Below, in pieces: positions 54,797 to 63,283 of a stretch of 64,000 nucleotides of DNA. Positions within the stretch are counted from its first letter, which is position 1. Each line of letters begins with the position of its first letter. The notes below the pieces were generated by a model that had not been told where the DNA came from, did not search any database, and saw nothing but the letters and a program-made list of their open reading frames with translations. Source of the DNA: Pseudomonas congelans (GTDB lineage: Bacteria; Pseudomonadota; Gammaproteobacteria; Pseudomonadales; Pseudomonadaceae); contig NZ_FNJH01000003.1 in the NCBI RefSeq assembly GCF_900103225.1, positions 572,904 to 636,903 of the forward strand, written 5' to 3'. Both the position numbers and the translations under genes were made by a program.

Positions 54797-55411
54797 TCAG
54801 CGGGTTATTTCGTACCAGCCGAGAAACATGTCCAGCGTCGATTCGACCACATTGTGCTGCTCCTCGGGGGTAAGCATTGCAGCACTGAACGTTACCTGCG
54901 GCCAGAACGCGAACGACTTGAGCAATGCGTGCATTTGCGTCGCGGCAAAGGCCGGGTCGACCGGTTTCAGGCGGCCGTCCTTCTGCGCGGCGCGAATCCA
55001 GGCACTGAAGGTTTCTTCTCGTTCATTGATACGCGCCATCCACACCTGTGCCCGCTCGGGCGAGTGAATGGTCGCGCCTACCACCACGCGGGCCAGGTCG
55101 AGAAAGTGACTGTTGGTCAGGTTGCGCATCTTGCCCCACAGCAGTTCCCGCAACTGTTCGCGCAGGCCGATCTGCGGGCGGAAAACCACTTCGGCCTGCG
55201 GCGGGGCGCAGCTCCAGAGGCGTTGCAGCATCTCGGCGAACAGTTCTTCCTTGCTGGGGAAGTGGTTATAGACCGTACGCTTGGAAACCTCGGCCCGCGC
55301 GGCGATCCGGTCCATGCTGGTGATCTCGAAGCCACGATCGCCAAATTCGGCAATTGCCGCCTGGACGATGGATTCGCGTTTCTGATCGGTGAGGCGCATG
55401 GGTTCGGTCAT
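54797..55411 (-). CDS. TetR-family transcriptional regulator
   Basis: Repressor of 204 residues. Helix-turn-helix at about 10-55 (IVQAAIAEFGDRGFEITSMD, AEVSKRTVYNHFPSKEELF) and a C-terminal helical domain of the kind seen in drug-responsive TetR proteins. Divergent from a metallo-hydrolase gene, with a perfect palindrome ACTACACCGTGTAGT between them, so it probably controls that gene and itself. Convergent with fahA but unlikely to regulate it. Confidence 0.88.
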   Translation of the reverse strand: MTEPMRLTDQKRESIVQAAIAEFGDRGFEITSMDRIAARAEVSKRTVYNHFPSKEELFAEMLQRLWSCAPPQAEVVFRPQIGLREQLRELLWGKMRNLTNSHFLDLARVVVGATIHSPERAQVWMARINEREETFSAWIRAAQKDGRLKPVDPAFAATQMHALLKSFAFWPQVTFSAAMLTPEEQHNVVESTLDMFLGWYEITR

Positions 55412-55488
55412 AGGTTCGCTTCAAACGTGCGTTTAGAGAAAATTACACTCAGCAGTTTACTTGTCGCCAAGGATCATGCAAGCTTAAA

Positions 55489-55503
55489 ACTACACCGTGT
55501 AGT
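55489..55503. promoter_or_regulatory. Perfect palindrome, probable TetR operator
   Basis: ACTACACCGTGTAGT (7-1-7) in the 194-base divergent region between the TetR gene and the metallo-hydrolase gene. GTGTAAAACAC follows directly and TTACACT occurs at 55443, so related half-sites recur. Confidence 0.65.
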
Positions 55504-55605
55504 GTAAAACACTGTTACATATTTTCCCTCGGGCATCCTGCAACAGGATCACGTACGAAGTATGCACAGCTGGAGCCTCAACCTGCCCCCAGGAGTCAGC
55601 GAACC

Positions 55606-56697
55606 ATGGCCTCGACACATCAGAAAAAGGACGCATCTTCACTGCCTGTCTTGTCCCGTCACGAAGGGCGATATCGCAATCACGCGACGATGAAGCCGTC
55701 GAGTCTGTGGCGCACGCTCGCTATTTTCTGGGATCAGGTATTCCACAAGCCCAAGGACACACGCCCGGCAGGGGAAATTCCGGTCCAGCCGCTGTCGCGT
55801 CAGCAATTGCTGGCTGCACCGAACAACACGGTGTATCGCCTGGGGCATTCGACCGTGCTGCTCAAACTGCGTGACCAGTTCTGGCTGACCGACCCGGTGT
55901 TTGCCGAGCGTGCCTCGCCCGTGCAGTGGGCGGGCCCGCAGCGCTTTCATCAGCCGCCGATCAGCCTCGAAGAGTTGCCGCCGATCAAGGCGGTGATTCT
56001 TTCACACAACCATTACGATCACCTGGATCGCATGGCCATCAAGGCGCTGGCCGACAAGACCGAGCACTTTCTGGCGCCACTGGGCGTGGGCGATACGTTG
56101 ATCGAATGGGGCGTGCCTGCGCACAAGGTGCGTCAGCTGGACTGGTGGCAGTCCACCGAAGTCGCGGGCATCGAGTTCGTCGCCACGCCCTCGCAGCATT
56201 TCTCGGGGCGCACGCTGCTCGACAGCAACCGAACCCTGTGGGCGTCCTGGGTGATGATCGATGGCGATCAGCGGATCTTCTTCAGTGGCGACAGCGGTTA
56301 CTTCGATGGCTTCAAGACCATCGGCGAGCAATACGGGCCGTTTGACCTGACCCTGATGGAAACCGGCGCCTACAACGTCGAGTGGCCCGATGTGCACATG
56401 CAGCCCGAGCAGACGCTGCAGGCGCACCTGGACCTGCGCGGTCGCTGGTTGCTGCCGATCCACAATGGCACCTTCGACCTGTCAATGCATGCCTGGCACG
56501 AGCCGTTCGATCGCATTCTGGCTCTGGCCTGGGAGCAGAATGTCTCGATCACCACGCCGATGATGGGCCAGCCGTTCTATGTGCAATACCCGTGTCGCGG
56601 TCTGACCTGGTGGTTGGGCGTGGATGAGGTGGCTGAGTCCGAAACCGAGCCGGCAGATGGCGCAGAATCCTGCAGATGCCGTCGGCAGAACGCCTGA
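55606..56697 (+). CDS. MBL-fold metallo-hydrolase (NAPE-PLD-like)
   Basis: Metallo-beta-lactamase-fold hydrolase of 363 residues. The metal motif HxHxDH is seen as SHNHYDHLD near 128-136, a preceding GHSTVLLKL strand, and further ligands in FFSGDSGYFDGF and LPIHNGTFDLSMHAW. The overall order resembles N-acyl-phosphatidylethanolamine phospholipase D-like and UlaG-like proteins, but the substrate is unknown. Control by the divergent TetR gene is likely. Confidence 0.85.
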   Translation: MASTHQKKDASSLPVLSRHEGRYRNHATMKPSSLWRTLAIFWDQVFHKPKDTRPAGEIPVQPLSRQQLLAAPNNTVYRLGHSTVLLKLRDQFWLTDPVFAERASPVQWAGPQRFHQPPISLEELPPIKAVILSHNHYDHLDRMAIKALADKTEHFLAPLGVGDTLIEWGVPAHKVRQLDWWQSTEVAGIEFVATPSQHFSGRTLLDSNRTLWASWVMIDGDQRIFFSGDSGYFDGFKTIGEQYGPFDLTLMETGAYNVEWPDVHMQPEQTLQAHLDLRGRWLLPIHNGTFDLSMHAWHEPFDRILALAWEQNVSITTPMMGQPFYVQYPCRGLTWWLGVDEVAESETEPADGAESCRCRRQNA

Positions 56698-56809
56698 AAA
56701 CCACCTGTGGTAACGGTGAACTGATTTTTAAATGGCAAGGCCCAGATTTTGATTTGTCCCCTGAGCATGCGCCCGGCCTAATCGTGACCTCGATAGCAGT
56801 GGTGACGGT

Positions 56810-58027
56810 ATGCAGATACGTAGCTCGGTGGTTCAGAATATTGGGTTGATGATCAGTGTCCTGCTGGTGGCGTTGAACCTGCGTCCGTCGATGGCCGCGG
56901 TCGGTCCGTTGCTGGTGGCGATTCGTCTGGACATTCCGCTGGGTTTCGGGACGGCGTCATTGCTGACCATGCTGCCGGTCATGACCATGGGACTGGCAAT
57001 GTTTTTCGGCATGGGCATCGCTCGTTACCTGGGTTCGTATCGCAGCATCATGCTTTCACTGGCGCTTATCGGTCTGGCAACTCTGGCGCGTCTGTTTCTC
57101 GATTCTGCTGCGGAACTGATTCTCAGCGCTGTGCTGGCGGGTCTCGGTATTGCCTTGATTCAGGCGCTGATGCCCGCGTTGATCAAATCGCGCTTCAAGT
57201 CCGACGTTTCCTTGTGCATGGGCTTGTATGTGACCGCAATCATGGGCGGCGCCGCGCTGGCCGCTTCATTCAGCCCTCTGCTGATGGGCAGCAGCGGCAG
57301 TTGGCGCTTCGGCCTGGCGGTCTGGTCGCTATTGGCTCTTCTGGCATTGTGCTTCTGGTTTGCCCAGCGGCACGTATTGCGGCCTGACGCGTCAGCCGCT
57401 GCAGGTCTGCGGCAGACCTTCTTCCACACGCCTCGGGCCTGGATGCTGGGGATTTTCTTCGGCCTTGGCACGGCGTCCTATACCTGCGTGCTGGCTTGGC
57501 TGGCGCCGTATTATCTGGAGAATGGCTGGAGTGAGCAGAGTGCAGGGCTGCTGCTGGGCTTTCTGACGCTGATGGAGGTCGTATCGGGTCTGCTGGCTCC
57601 GGCGTTGGCCAACCGCAGTCGCGATAAGCGCATGGCGCTGGTTGTGCTGCTGATGTTGATGATGATTGGCTTTGTCGGGCTGATTCTGATGCCGCAACAG
57701 CTGGGCCTGCTGTGGGCATGCCTGCTGGGGTTGGGGATCGGCGGTCTTTTTCCGATGAGCCTGATCGTATCCATGGATCATTTCGATGATCCACAGCAGG
57801 CGGGCAGCCTGACGGCATTCGTGCAAGGTGTGGGTTATCTGATTGCCAGCCTGTCGCCGCTGCTTGCGGGAGTGATTCGTGACCTGACGGGCAGCTTTGA
57901 AGGGGCGTGGTGGTCACTGATGACGTTGGTCGCGATCATGCTGTTGATGGTGGTGCGACTCGACCCCCGACGTTATGCTGATCATCTGCGCAACGCACTC
58001 GGCGAACCTGTAATCACTGGCAGGTAG
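56810..58027 (+). CDS. CynX/NimT-family MFS transporter
   Basis: Twelve-helix transporter of 405 residues; the opening LMISVLLVALNLRPSMAAVGPLL is the CynX/NimT signature (cyanate or 2-nitroimidazole transport names). The substrate here is unknown. It lies between the metallo-hydrolase gene and a LysR gene in the same direction; the 77-base gap to the LysR start suggests linked expression. Confidence 0.86.
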   Translation: MQIRSSVVQNIGLMISVLLVALNLRPSMAAVGPLLVAIRLDIPLGFGTASLLTMLPVMTMGLAMFFGMGIARYLGSYRSIMLSLALIGLATLARLFLDSAAELILSAVLAGLGIALIQALMPALIKSRFKSDVSLCMGLYVTAIMGGAALAASFSPLLMGSSGSWRFGLAVWSLLALLALCFWFAQRHVLRPDASAAAGLRQTFFHTPRAWMLGIFFGLGTASYTCVLAWLAPYYLENGWSEQSAGLLLGFLTLMEVVSGLLAPALANRSRDKRMALVVLLMLMMIGFVGLILMPQQLGLLWACLLGLGIGGLFPMSLIVSMDHFDDPQQAGSLTAFVQGVGYLIASLSPLLAGVIRDLTGSFEGAWWSLMTLVAIMLLMVVRLDPRRYADHLRNALGEPVITGR

Positions 58028-58104
58028 GCGGCATGATCGCATTTTGATGCTATCTTGTGCGCGTTGACCTGACCGCCTGGTCACAGCGCCAGCGAGATAC
58101 CCTG

Positions 58105-59040
58105 ATGCTTAACAGTAATGCCCTGAGAAAGCTGGACATGCAGGACCTGATGGTCTTTGTCTCGGTGTACGAGCAGCGCAATCTGACCCTGGTCGCGGAA
58201 GCGTTGCATGTCAGCCAGTCGACGGTCAGTTATTGCCTGAAAAAGCTGCGTGCGAACTTCGAAGACGATCTGTTCATCTGCACCCGCAATGGCATGCGGC
58301 CGACCCGCAAGGCGCTGGCCATGCACGACCATGTGCAGCAGATTCTCCGCTCGGTCAATCTGTGCCATAACGGCCTCGACCTGTTCGACCCGACTCGTGC
58401 ACAGACCACCTTCACAGTCTGCGCCCCTGAGTATTTCGAGCTGCTGGTATTGCCGCATTTGATGCGTGACTTTGTTGCCGCCGGTTTCTCGGTGACGGTC
58501 AATGTGCAGAAGCTGGAGAAGCAGTTGCCTGCCGAGCAATTGAACGATGGTCTGTTCGACCTTGCCCTGTGCTTCGGGCCTGGGTTTCACCGAGTCCCGG
58601 ACAGTCTGATTTCGCAGGTATTGATGGAGGATGATCTGGTTTGCGTCATGGACTCCCGGTTTGCGCCGCTCAGCGCCCTGATCGACCTTGAAACCTTCAT
58701 CCAGCATCGTCATGTCTATCCGACGCCGTGGACGTCCGACACCAACATGGTGGATGGCTGGCTGCAGCGGCAGGGGCTGGAGCGCAACATCGTCGCGCGG
58801 GCCAACAGCTACCGGGCGGCCTTGCAATTGCTGGAAGGCACCGATTTCATGCTGGTGCTGCCACGGCGCATTCAGACGCTGCTGGGTAATGAACTGTGGA
58901 TTTCAGTTTTCGAACTGCCGCCTGACCTGCCAGGCTTCAGTCTGGACATGCTGTGGAGCGCCCAGGCGGATCGAGACGAAGCCAGTGGCTGGCTGCGTGA
59001 ACAAGTCGTGAAGGTGTGTGCCGAACGCGGCCTGCTCTGA
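58105..59040 (+). CDS. LysR-family transcriptional regulator
   Basis: Regulator of 311 residues from the ATG at 58105; a GTG at 58057 would add 16. Helix-turn-helix about 10-68 (LMVFVSVYEQRNLTLVAEAL, SQSTVSYCLKKLRA) is of the LeuO/NodD-like type; the effector domain follows. Located just after the CynX-like transporter, it may control that gene. Effector unknown. Confidence 0.87.
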   Translation: MLNSNALRKLDMQDLMVFVSVYEQRNLTLVAEALHVSQSTVSYCLKKLRANFEDDLFICTRNGMRPTRKALAMHDHVQQILRSVNLCHNGLDLFDPTRAQTTFTVCAPEYFELLVLPHLMRDFVAAGFSVTVNVQKLEKQLPAEQLNDGLFDLALCFGPGFHRVPDSLISQVLMEDDLVCVMDSRFAPLSALIDLETFIQHRHVYPTPWTSDTNMVDGWLQRQGLERNIVARANSYRAALQLLEGTDFMLVLPRRIQTLLGNELWISVFELPPDLPGFSLDMLWSAQADRDEASGWLREQVVKVCAERGLL

Positions 59041-59047
59041 CGCGGTG

Positions 59048-59197
59048 TCAGTTGCCTGACTTGTCTTTCTGCGGGTCGGGTGAGGTCGCAGGTCGAGCCT
59101 GTTCACCCTGCTGATTGAGCTGTTTGTTCTTCTCGCCCACTTTGCCGGCGTTTTCCGGCTTGTGATCGAGGTCTTCGCGTTTGGATTCATCGGCCAT
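59048..59197 (-). CDS. 49-residue hydrophilic protein
   Basis: Small gene with an excellent ribosome-binding site (AAGAAGGAG, 7 bases before the ATG at 59197). The protein starts MADESKREDLDHKPENAGKV, is very rich in charged residues, Q, N and P, and has no hydrophobic segment, so it is probably disordered. It is 7 bases from the convergent LysR stop. I recognise no family; function unknown. Confidence 0.72.
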   Translation of the reverse strand: MADESKREDLDHKPENAGKVGEKNKQLNQQGEQARPATSPDPQKDKSGN

Positions 59198-59323
59198 GAC
59201 CGTACTCCTTCTTGTTGGGGTGTGTGGTTATTGGTCAGTGTGGCGTGGGCAAGATTCGATTTAAATGACGCGCGGTCCTTTGCCCGATGCTGATAGCGTC
59301 GAACGCCGAACCGCGCAAACCGA

Positions 59324-60001
59324 TCAGTTCAGCAGAGTGATCAGGTCTTTGGCCGCCTGCGCAGAGCTGGCCGGGTTCTGGCCAGTCACCAGTTTGCCGT
59401 CGGTCAGCACGTAAACGCCCCAGTCCTCAACTTTGGAATAGTCACCGCCCAGTTGCTTGAGCGTGTCTTCGACCAGAAAAGGCACGACATTGGTCAGGCC
59501 GACCGCTTCTTCTTCACTGTTGGTGAAGCCTGTGACGCGGCGACCTTTGACCAGCGGCCGGCCGTCCGGCGCTTTTACGTGACGCAATACGCCAGGTGCA
59601 TGACAGACCATCCCGTGTGGCTTGTCTGCCTTGGCAAAAGCCTCGATCAGAGCGATGGAGTTCTTGTCTTCAGCCAGGTCCCACAGTGGGCCGTGACCGC
59701 CCGGGTAGAACACAGCATCGAAATCGGCAGCATTGACGTCAGCCAGGCGGCCTGTGCTGGCGAGCGCTTTCTGAGCTTCAGCATCTTTGGAGAAACGCTT
59801 GGTGTCTTCGGTCTGAGCGTCTGGCTCATCGCTTTTCGGATCCAGCGGTGGTTGACCGCCTTTCGGAGAAACCAACGTAACGTCGGCACCGGCCTCTTTG
59901 AACGCGTAATACGGCGCGACGAACTCTTCTAGCCAGAAACCGGTTTTCTTGCCGGTGTCGCCCAGTTGGTCATGGGATGTCAAAACCATCAGGATTTTCA
60001 T
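59324..60001 (-). CDS. DJ-1/PfpI-family protein (Hsp31-like)
   Basis: DJ-1 superfamily protein of 225 residues from the ATG at 60001. The nucleophile cysteine lies in GMVCHAPGVL and the adjacent motif FYPGGHGPLWDL supplies the conserved glycines. It resembles the Hsp31-type glyoxalase/deglycase-chaperone group, which acts on methylglyoxal-related damage; the exact activity is disputed for the family. Monocistronic; a second ATG two codons upstream is possible. Confidence 0.85.
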   Translation of the reverse strand: MKILMVLTSHDQLGDTGKKTGFWLEEFVAPYYAFKEAGADVTLVSPKGGQPPLDPKSDEPDAQTEDTKRFSKDAEAQKALASTGRLADVNAADFDAVFYPGGHGPLWDLAEDKNSIALIEAFAKADKPHGMVCHAPGVLRHVKAPDGRPLVKGRRVTGFTNSEEEAVGLTNVVPFLVEDTLKQLGGDYSKVEDWGVYVLTDGKLVTGQNPASSAQAAKDLITLLN

Positions 60002-60087
60002 GTGCATGCTCGTCTTTGAAGGGTTGAGAGGGTGTAGACAGGCGAAAGCCTCAAGTGTTGTGAGAATTTTTACGACCTGAACGAGCA

Positions 60088-60129
60088 GGGCCGGATGTCG
60101 ACACAATGACTTGCGTCGACATCCGGCCC
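60088..60129. terminator. 15-bp perfect hairpin between two minus-strand genes
   Basis: GGGCCGGATGTCGAC (60088-60102) and its exact complement (60115-60129) with a 12-base loop. It follows the DUF4432 gene by 37 bases and probably ends it, though the T content after the stem is low. Confidence 0.65.
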
Positions 60130-60166
60130 TGTTTCATCGCTGTGTTGAAGAGACGTCACATGAGGA

Positions 60167-61384
60167 TCATTGCTCTTTGGTCAGATCCACCAGCGGCTCT
60201 TTGCGCACTTCGGTCTCGCGACCGTCCTGAATGTGCTTGACCTGCCCAAGGGCTTTGTCGACCGCGCCCTTGTCAGCCAGCAGGCTGTAGCTGATCTGGA
60301 ACTGACGTTGCTCTTTTGGGGCAATGGTTGGCACCAGATTCAGTGGGCGCTGGAAGCGACGGTTATAGGAGAAGCTGGTCCCCGGTTCCAAGCCGGTGAC
60401 GTAGCCCTGGCCTTTGGTGTCGGTGTTTTTCCACAGCGAGAACACCGGCAACTGCTTGGTATTGAAACCGACCGACACACCCAGGCTGCCAGCCTTGTTG
60501 TGCAGCACGGTCAGCGTGTCACCCTTGGCATCACCGTAGGGCACGATGTTGTAGACCGTCTCGTCGTAATCCGGCGTCGGTGCGCGGTAGGTCTGCCAGT
60601 CGCCCAGGTCACCCTTGGCTTTTTCATTGAATGGCGAAACCTGTTTGACCGGTGCTTCGAAACGCGCCCCTTGCTCGAGGAACGGCGTGCTGAAGTTGCT
60701 GTGGTACAGCGCCTGGTATTCTTTCGGATAGTCGCCATTGTTGGTCAGCGTATCGTTGAGCGAAAAGCTCGTGCTGCCTGGCTCGGTGACCAGTTCGGTC
60801 TGCACCGAGAAGTCGACCTTCTTGAACGCCTGCTCCTTCAATTCACCCTTGAGGCGAATCGCGTAAGGCGGTTTTTCGTCGATCTGCAGTGTCACCTTGC
60901 TCGCCGGAATGTTGGCGGCACGGCCGTGCAGGGTCAGCAGTTCGCCGTTATCCATGCCCGGATGGCCCACCCACTCATAGCCGCAGCGAGTCACCAACTC
61001 GTTGAAACCTTCCAGCCAGCCCAGTCCGCCGCGTCCATTGAGCTCGATGAAGGCCGGATTGACCACGTCCTTGACCGGCGAATCCCAGCCCATGCGCACA
61101 TCGCCGACTGATGCCTGCAGCACGTTCATGCCGCGGGTCGGGACGACTGACAGCTTCATCGTGCCGTTGTCGATATCGATGATGCTCACGCCTTCCTGAC
61201 GACCGCCGTGCAGCGTACGCATTGTGATAGTGAACGGCTTGTCGGTCTTGACGCCCAGTTGCTGGCTGGTGATCTGCTGATTCTGCGCAGCCTTGTCGGT
61301 GTCGAGCAGCACGTAATCCCAGGCAAACACACTGGAAGCGGCTGTGAGGGCGCTGAGGCCCACGAGCAGGGGAAGGGATTTCAT
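60167..61384 (-). CDS. Exported DUF4432 aldose-epimerase-like protein
   Basis: Protein of 405 residues with a Sec signal ending near SVFA-WDY (residue 22). The galactose-mutarotase-type beta-sandwich is suggested by VVPTRGMNVLQASVGDVRMGW, LTLHGRAANIP and the late EPGTSFSYNRRF segment, matching DUF4432. Relatives are called aldose 1-epimerase-like, but the sugar is unknown and an epimerase activity in the periplasm is not proven. Confidence 0.82.
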   Translation of the reverse strand: MKSLPLLVGLSALTAASSVFAWDYVLLDTDKAAQNQQITSQQLGVKTDKPFTITMRTLHGGRQEGVSIIDIDNGTMKLSVVPTRGMNVLQASVGDVRMGWDSPVKDVVNPAFIELNGRGGLGWLEGFNELVTRCGYEWVGHPGMDNGELLTLHGRAANIPASKVTLQIDEKPPYAIRLKGELKEQAFKKVDFSVQTELVTEPGSTSFSLNDTLTNNGDYPKEYQALYHSNFSTPFLEQGARFEAPVKQVSPFNEKAKGDLGDWQTYRAPTPDYDETVYNIVPYGDAKGDTLTVLHNKAGSLGVSVGFNTKQLPVFSLWKNTDTKGQGYVTGLEPGTSFSYNRRFQRPLNLVPTIAPKEQRQFQISYSLLADKGAVDKALGQVKHIQDGRETEVRKEPLVDLTKEQ

Positions 61385-61490
61385 GGTGGTGGTCCTTCTG
61401 TAATTATTGGAATTATGGCGTTGCGTATCGTCTGAGTAGCCATTTAACGCCGAGTTAAACGATTCAGCAATGGGCTGAGTCCAGGCAAAG

Positions 61491-61538
61491 CGTTTTTCAG
61501 TCGCAATGGCACTGACGGCACAGACTGCGAGGTTACTT
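61491..61538 (+). repeat. Partial copy of the ~104-bp dispersed repeat
   Basis: Shares AATGGCACTGACGGCACAGA and the flanking TTTTTCAG and GCGAGGTTACT segments with copies A and B, but lacks the right part with the AGCCTGGC hairpin. More diverged than the other two copies. Confidence 0.6.
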
Positions 61539-61596
61539 TGGCCTCATCAAAATGACTCGTCGAACCTCAATCCACCTCCCGGCATAGAACCGCTGT

Positions 61597-61642
61597 GTGA
61601 CGCGGAGCGTCACGAACTGCATTCCCACGCGGAGCGTTGGAA
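61597..61642. repeat. Tandem REP-like hairpins
   Basis: GTGACGC-GGA-GCGTCAC (61597-61613) is a perfect 7-bp hairpin; TTCCCACGC-GGA-GCGTTGGAA (61622-61642) is a 9-bp hairpin with one mismatch. A third similar unit lies at 61792-61813. The TTCCCACGC...GCGTGGGAA form is, as I recall, a common extragenic palindrome in Pseudomonas. Confidence 0.65.
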
Positions 61643-61684
61643 CGATAGTCAATGTCATGCCGTGTACGCAGCCGCTGCCGACGC

Positions 61685-61788
61685 AGTGCTTTTCAAGCGC
61701 GATGGCACTGACGACGCAGAGTGCGACGTTAGTGACGGCTGAATCCTGGCGCTGATCCGGGGTAGCCTGGCAGGACGCCAGGCTAGCC
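61685..61788 (+). repeat. ~104-bp dispersed repeat, copy B
   Basis: Nearly the same sequence as the minus strand of 147-250 (about nine in ten bases, one indel). It includes the hairpin TAGCCTGGC-AGGAC-GCCAGGCTA. Copies A and B are in opposite orientation about 61.4 kb apart. Confidence 0.75.
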
Positions 61789-61859
61789 GCATTCCCACGT
61801 GGAGCGTGAGGAACGAGAGGTGCCTCGGCCCAGCATAACCAGGCACGTTAAAGCCACGA

Positions 61860-62204
61860 TCATTGAGAGCCCGACGACTGCCCTCTAACCTGATCGAGAG
61901 CGGGCTGCCAGGCCATCGCCTCACCCAGCAACTGCTCGATCTGCGCATGCTCCCAGCCACTGAGCAAGCTCACCGGATCGGTGCGCAGCCAGCTTTCGAA
62001 CGAGCCTTCCCGACCCTGCGGGCAGCGACATGCGCGACAGCGGGTCGGGGTGCCTTCGGTTATTTCCAGAGTCAGCAGCCAGCCCTCGATCTCGACCTGC
62101 TGCAGCCCGGAACCGGACGGCGTGCCGATTAGCTTCAGCGACCGCGTACCCATTGCAGCATCGCGCAGTTGTTGATACACCTCACGAGTCGTCAGCGCTT
62201 TCAC
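61860..62204 (-). CDS. Small conserved pseudomonad protein, possibly DUF7693
   Basis: Protein of 114 residues starting MKALTTREVYQQLRDAAMGT. The GTG at 62204 has GAGGGA six bases upstream. A central CRACRCPQG cluster with two cysteines and the pattern VEIEGWLLTLEITEG are notable. I recall similar Pseudomonas proteins under DUF7693, but this is not certain. No signal or membrane segment; function unknown. Confidence 0.65.
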   Translation of the reverse strand: MKALTTREVYQQLRDAAMGTRSLKLIGTPSGSGLQQVEIEGWLLTLEITEGTPTRCRACRCPQGREGSFESWLRTDPVSLLSGWEHAQIEQLLGEAMAWQPALDQVRGQSSGSQ

Positions 62205-62285
62205 AGGCGTCCCTCAATTCCATTTTGCTGAGTAAGGCAGGATTCCGAATCATGCCGGTTAGAGCAGACATGCGAGGCAGGCGCT

Positions 62286-63218
62286 TCAAAACGTTGAAGG
62301 CGCGCCAAACAGGCTTTCGATCTCGGGCCGGGTCTGGTTGATCGCACCCAACTGACGGATCAACTGGGCCTGCCTGCTGCCACGCACGCCGGCAGTGGTC
62401 ATCAGCGCATCGCGCACGTAGGTGTAGACACCGCTGACACCAAACGGTGTGATGTAGCGAACATGCTTGCTGAGGCCTTGGGTGATCGTCTTGAAGTGCT
62501 CGCTGGCGTAATAGGTTCTGCGCGTCCAGGCCGATTCGAACACCAACTCCATCATGACGATATTCAGGCGCGACTCTTCGACCTCGTGATTAACATCCGG
62601 CGCCGGTGGTGCAGGCTTGGCGTTATCGTAGGGTTGTGCAAGGTGCAGGCGCAGTTTCAGCACGGCATCGGAACTGGCCATGTCATGGGCGAGTTGCTCA
62701 ATGGCTTTGCGGGCCGCAGGCAGGTCATCGCTGGCGAGATGAAAGTGCAGATGCATCTTGTCCTGCGCGGCGGTTTCGTTGGGGATCGGGTCGGGCAGAC
62801 GATCCACCAGGGTGCTGGAGCCATCCGGAACGTCGTAGGCGATGGTTTCCTCGAACATGTTCTGCTCGTCGGAGAACAGCAGGGCACTGGCATCCTTGAA
62901 TTGTTTCTGCGCTTCGGCGGACAGAAAACCGATCTCGACGCCACCATCCAGCACATAGCCCGGCAATGCCGTAACGCCTTCGATGACTGGCCACAGGTGG
63001 CCGTCCTTTTCGCGCGTCAGGTGATGCTGAACATACCAGCCCAGGCCTTCAAGCCTGGCGCACAGCGGGCCATGAACGTCGCGCCAGTAAGTCGCAAACA
63101 GTTCATGGGGAACACCCGTCTTGCGCAGCACGGTGGTGTAGGAGTTGATAACGATGTTTTCATCGCGAGCGGCGTGGTTGCCGGAAAAGGTGCTCGCGGA
63201 AAAGACTGAGTTGGGCAT
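62286..63218 (-). CDS. EthD-domain protein
   Basis: Protein of 310 residues. The N-terminal part VLRKTGVPHELFATYWRDVHGPL is typical of EthD/dimeric alpha-beta barrel proteins, which assist oxidation or cyclisation reactions. A second ferredoxin-like half is suggested around 225-300 (NIVMMELVFESAWTRRTYYA). No signal peptide. No oxygenase gene is adjacent, so the pathway is unknown. Confidence 0.78.
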   Translation of the reverse strand: MPNSVFSASTFSGNHAARDENIVINSYTTVLRKTGVPHELFATYWRDVHGPLCARLEGLGWYVQHHLTREKDGHLWPVIEGVTALPGYVLDGGVEIGFLSAEAQKQFKDASALLFSDEQNMFEETIAYDVPDGSSTLVDRLPDPIPNETAAQDKMHLHFHLASDDLPAARKAIEQLAHDMASSDAVLKLRLHLAQPYDNAKPAPPAPDVNHEVEESRLNIVMMELVFESAWTRRTYYASEHFKTITQGLSKHVRYITPFGVSGVYTYVRDALMTTAGVRGSRQAQLIRQLGAINQTRPEIESLFGAPSTF

Positions 63219-63283
63219 GAAGGCTCTCTGTCATGAAGATATTCCTCTCAGGCGCCTCGTAACAGAGGTAAGTTCAAGGAAAC

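Larger units (their letters stand above)
61385..61859. other. Repeat-filled intergenic region
   Basis: Gap of 475 bases made largely of dispersed repeats: a partial copy of the ~104-bp element at 61491-61538, three CGGAGCGT/GTGGAGCGT-type hairpins (61597-61613, 61622-61642, 61792-61813) and a full copy of the element at 61685-61788. No gene. Confidence 0.7.
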
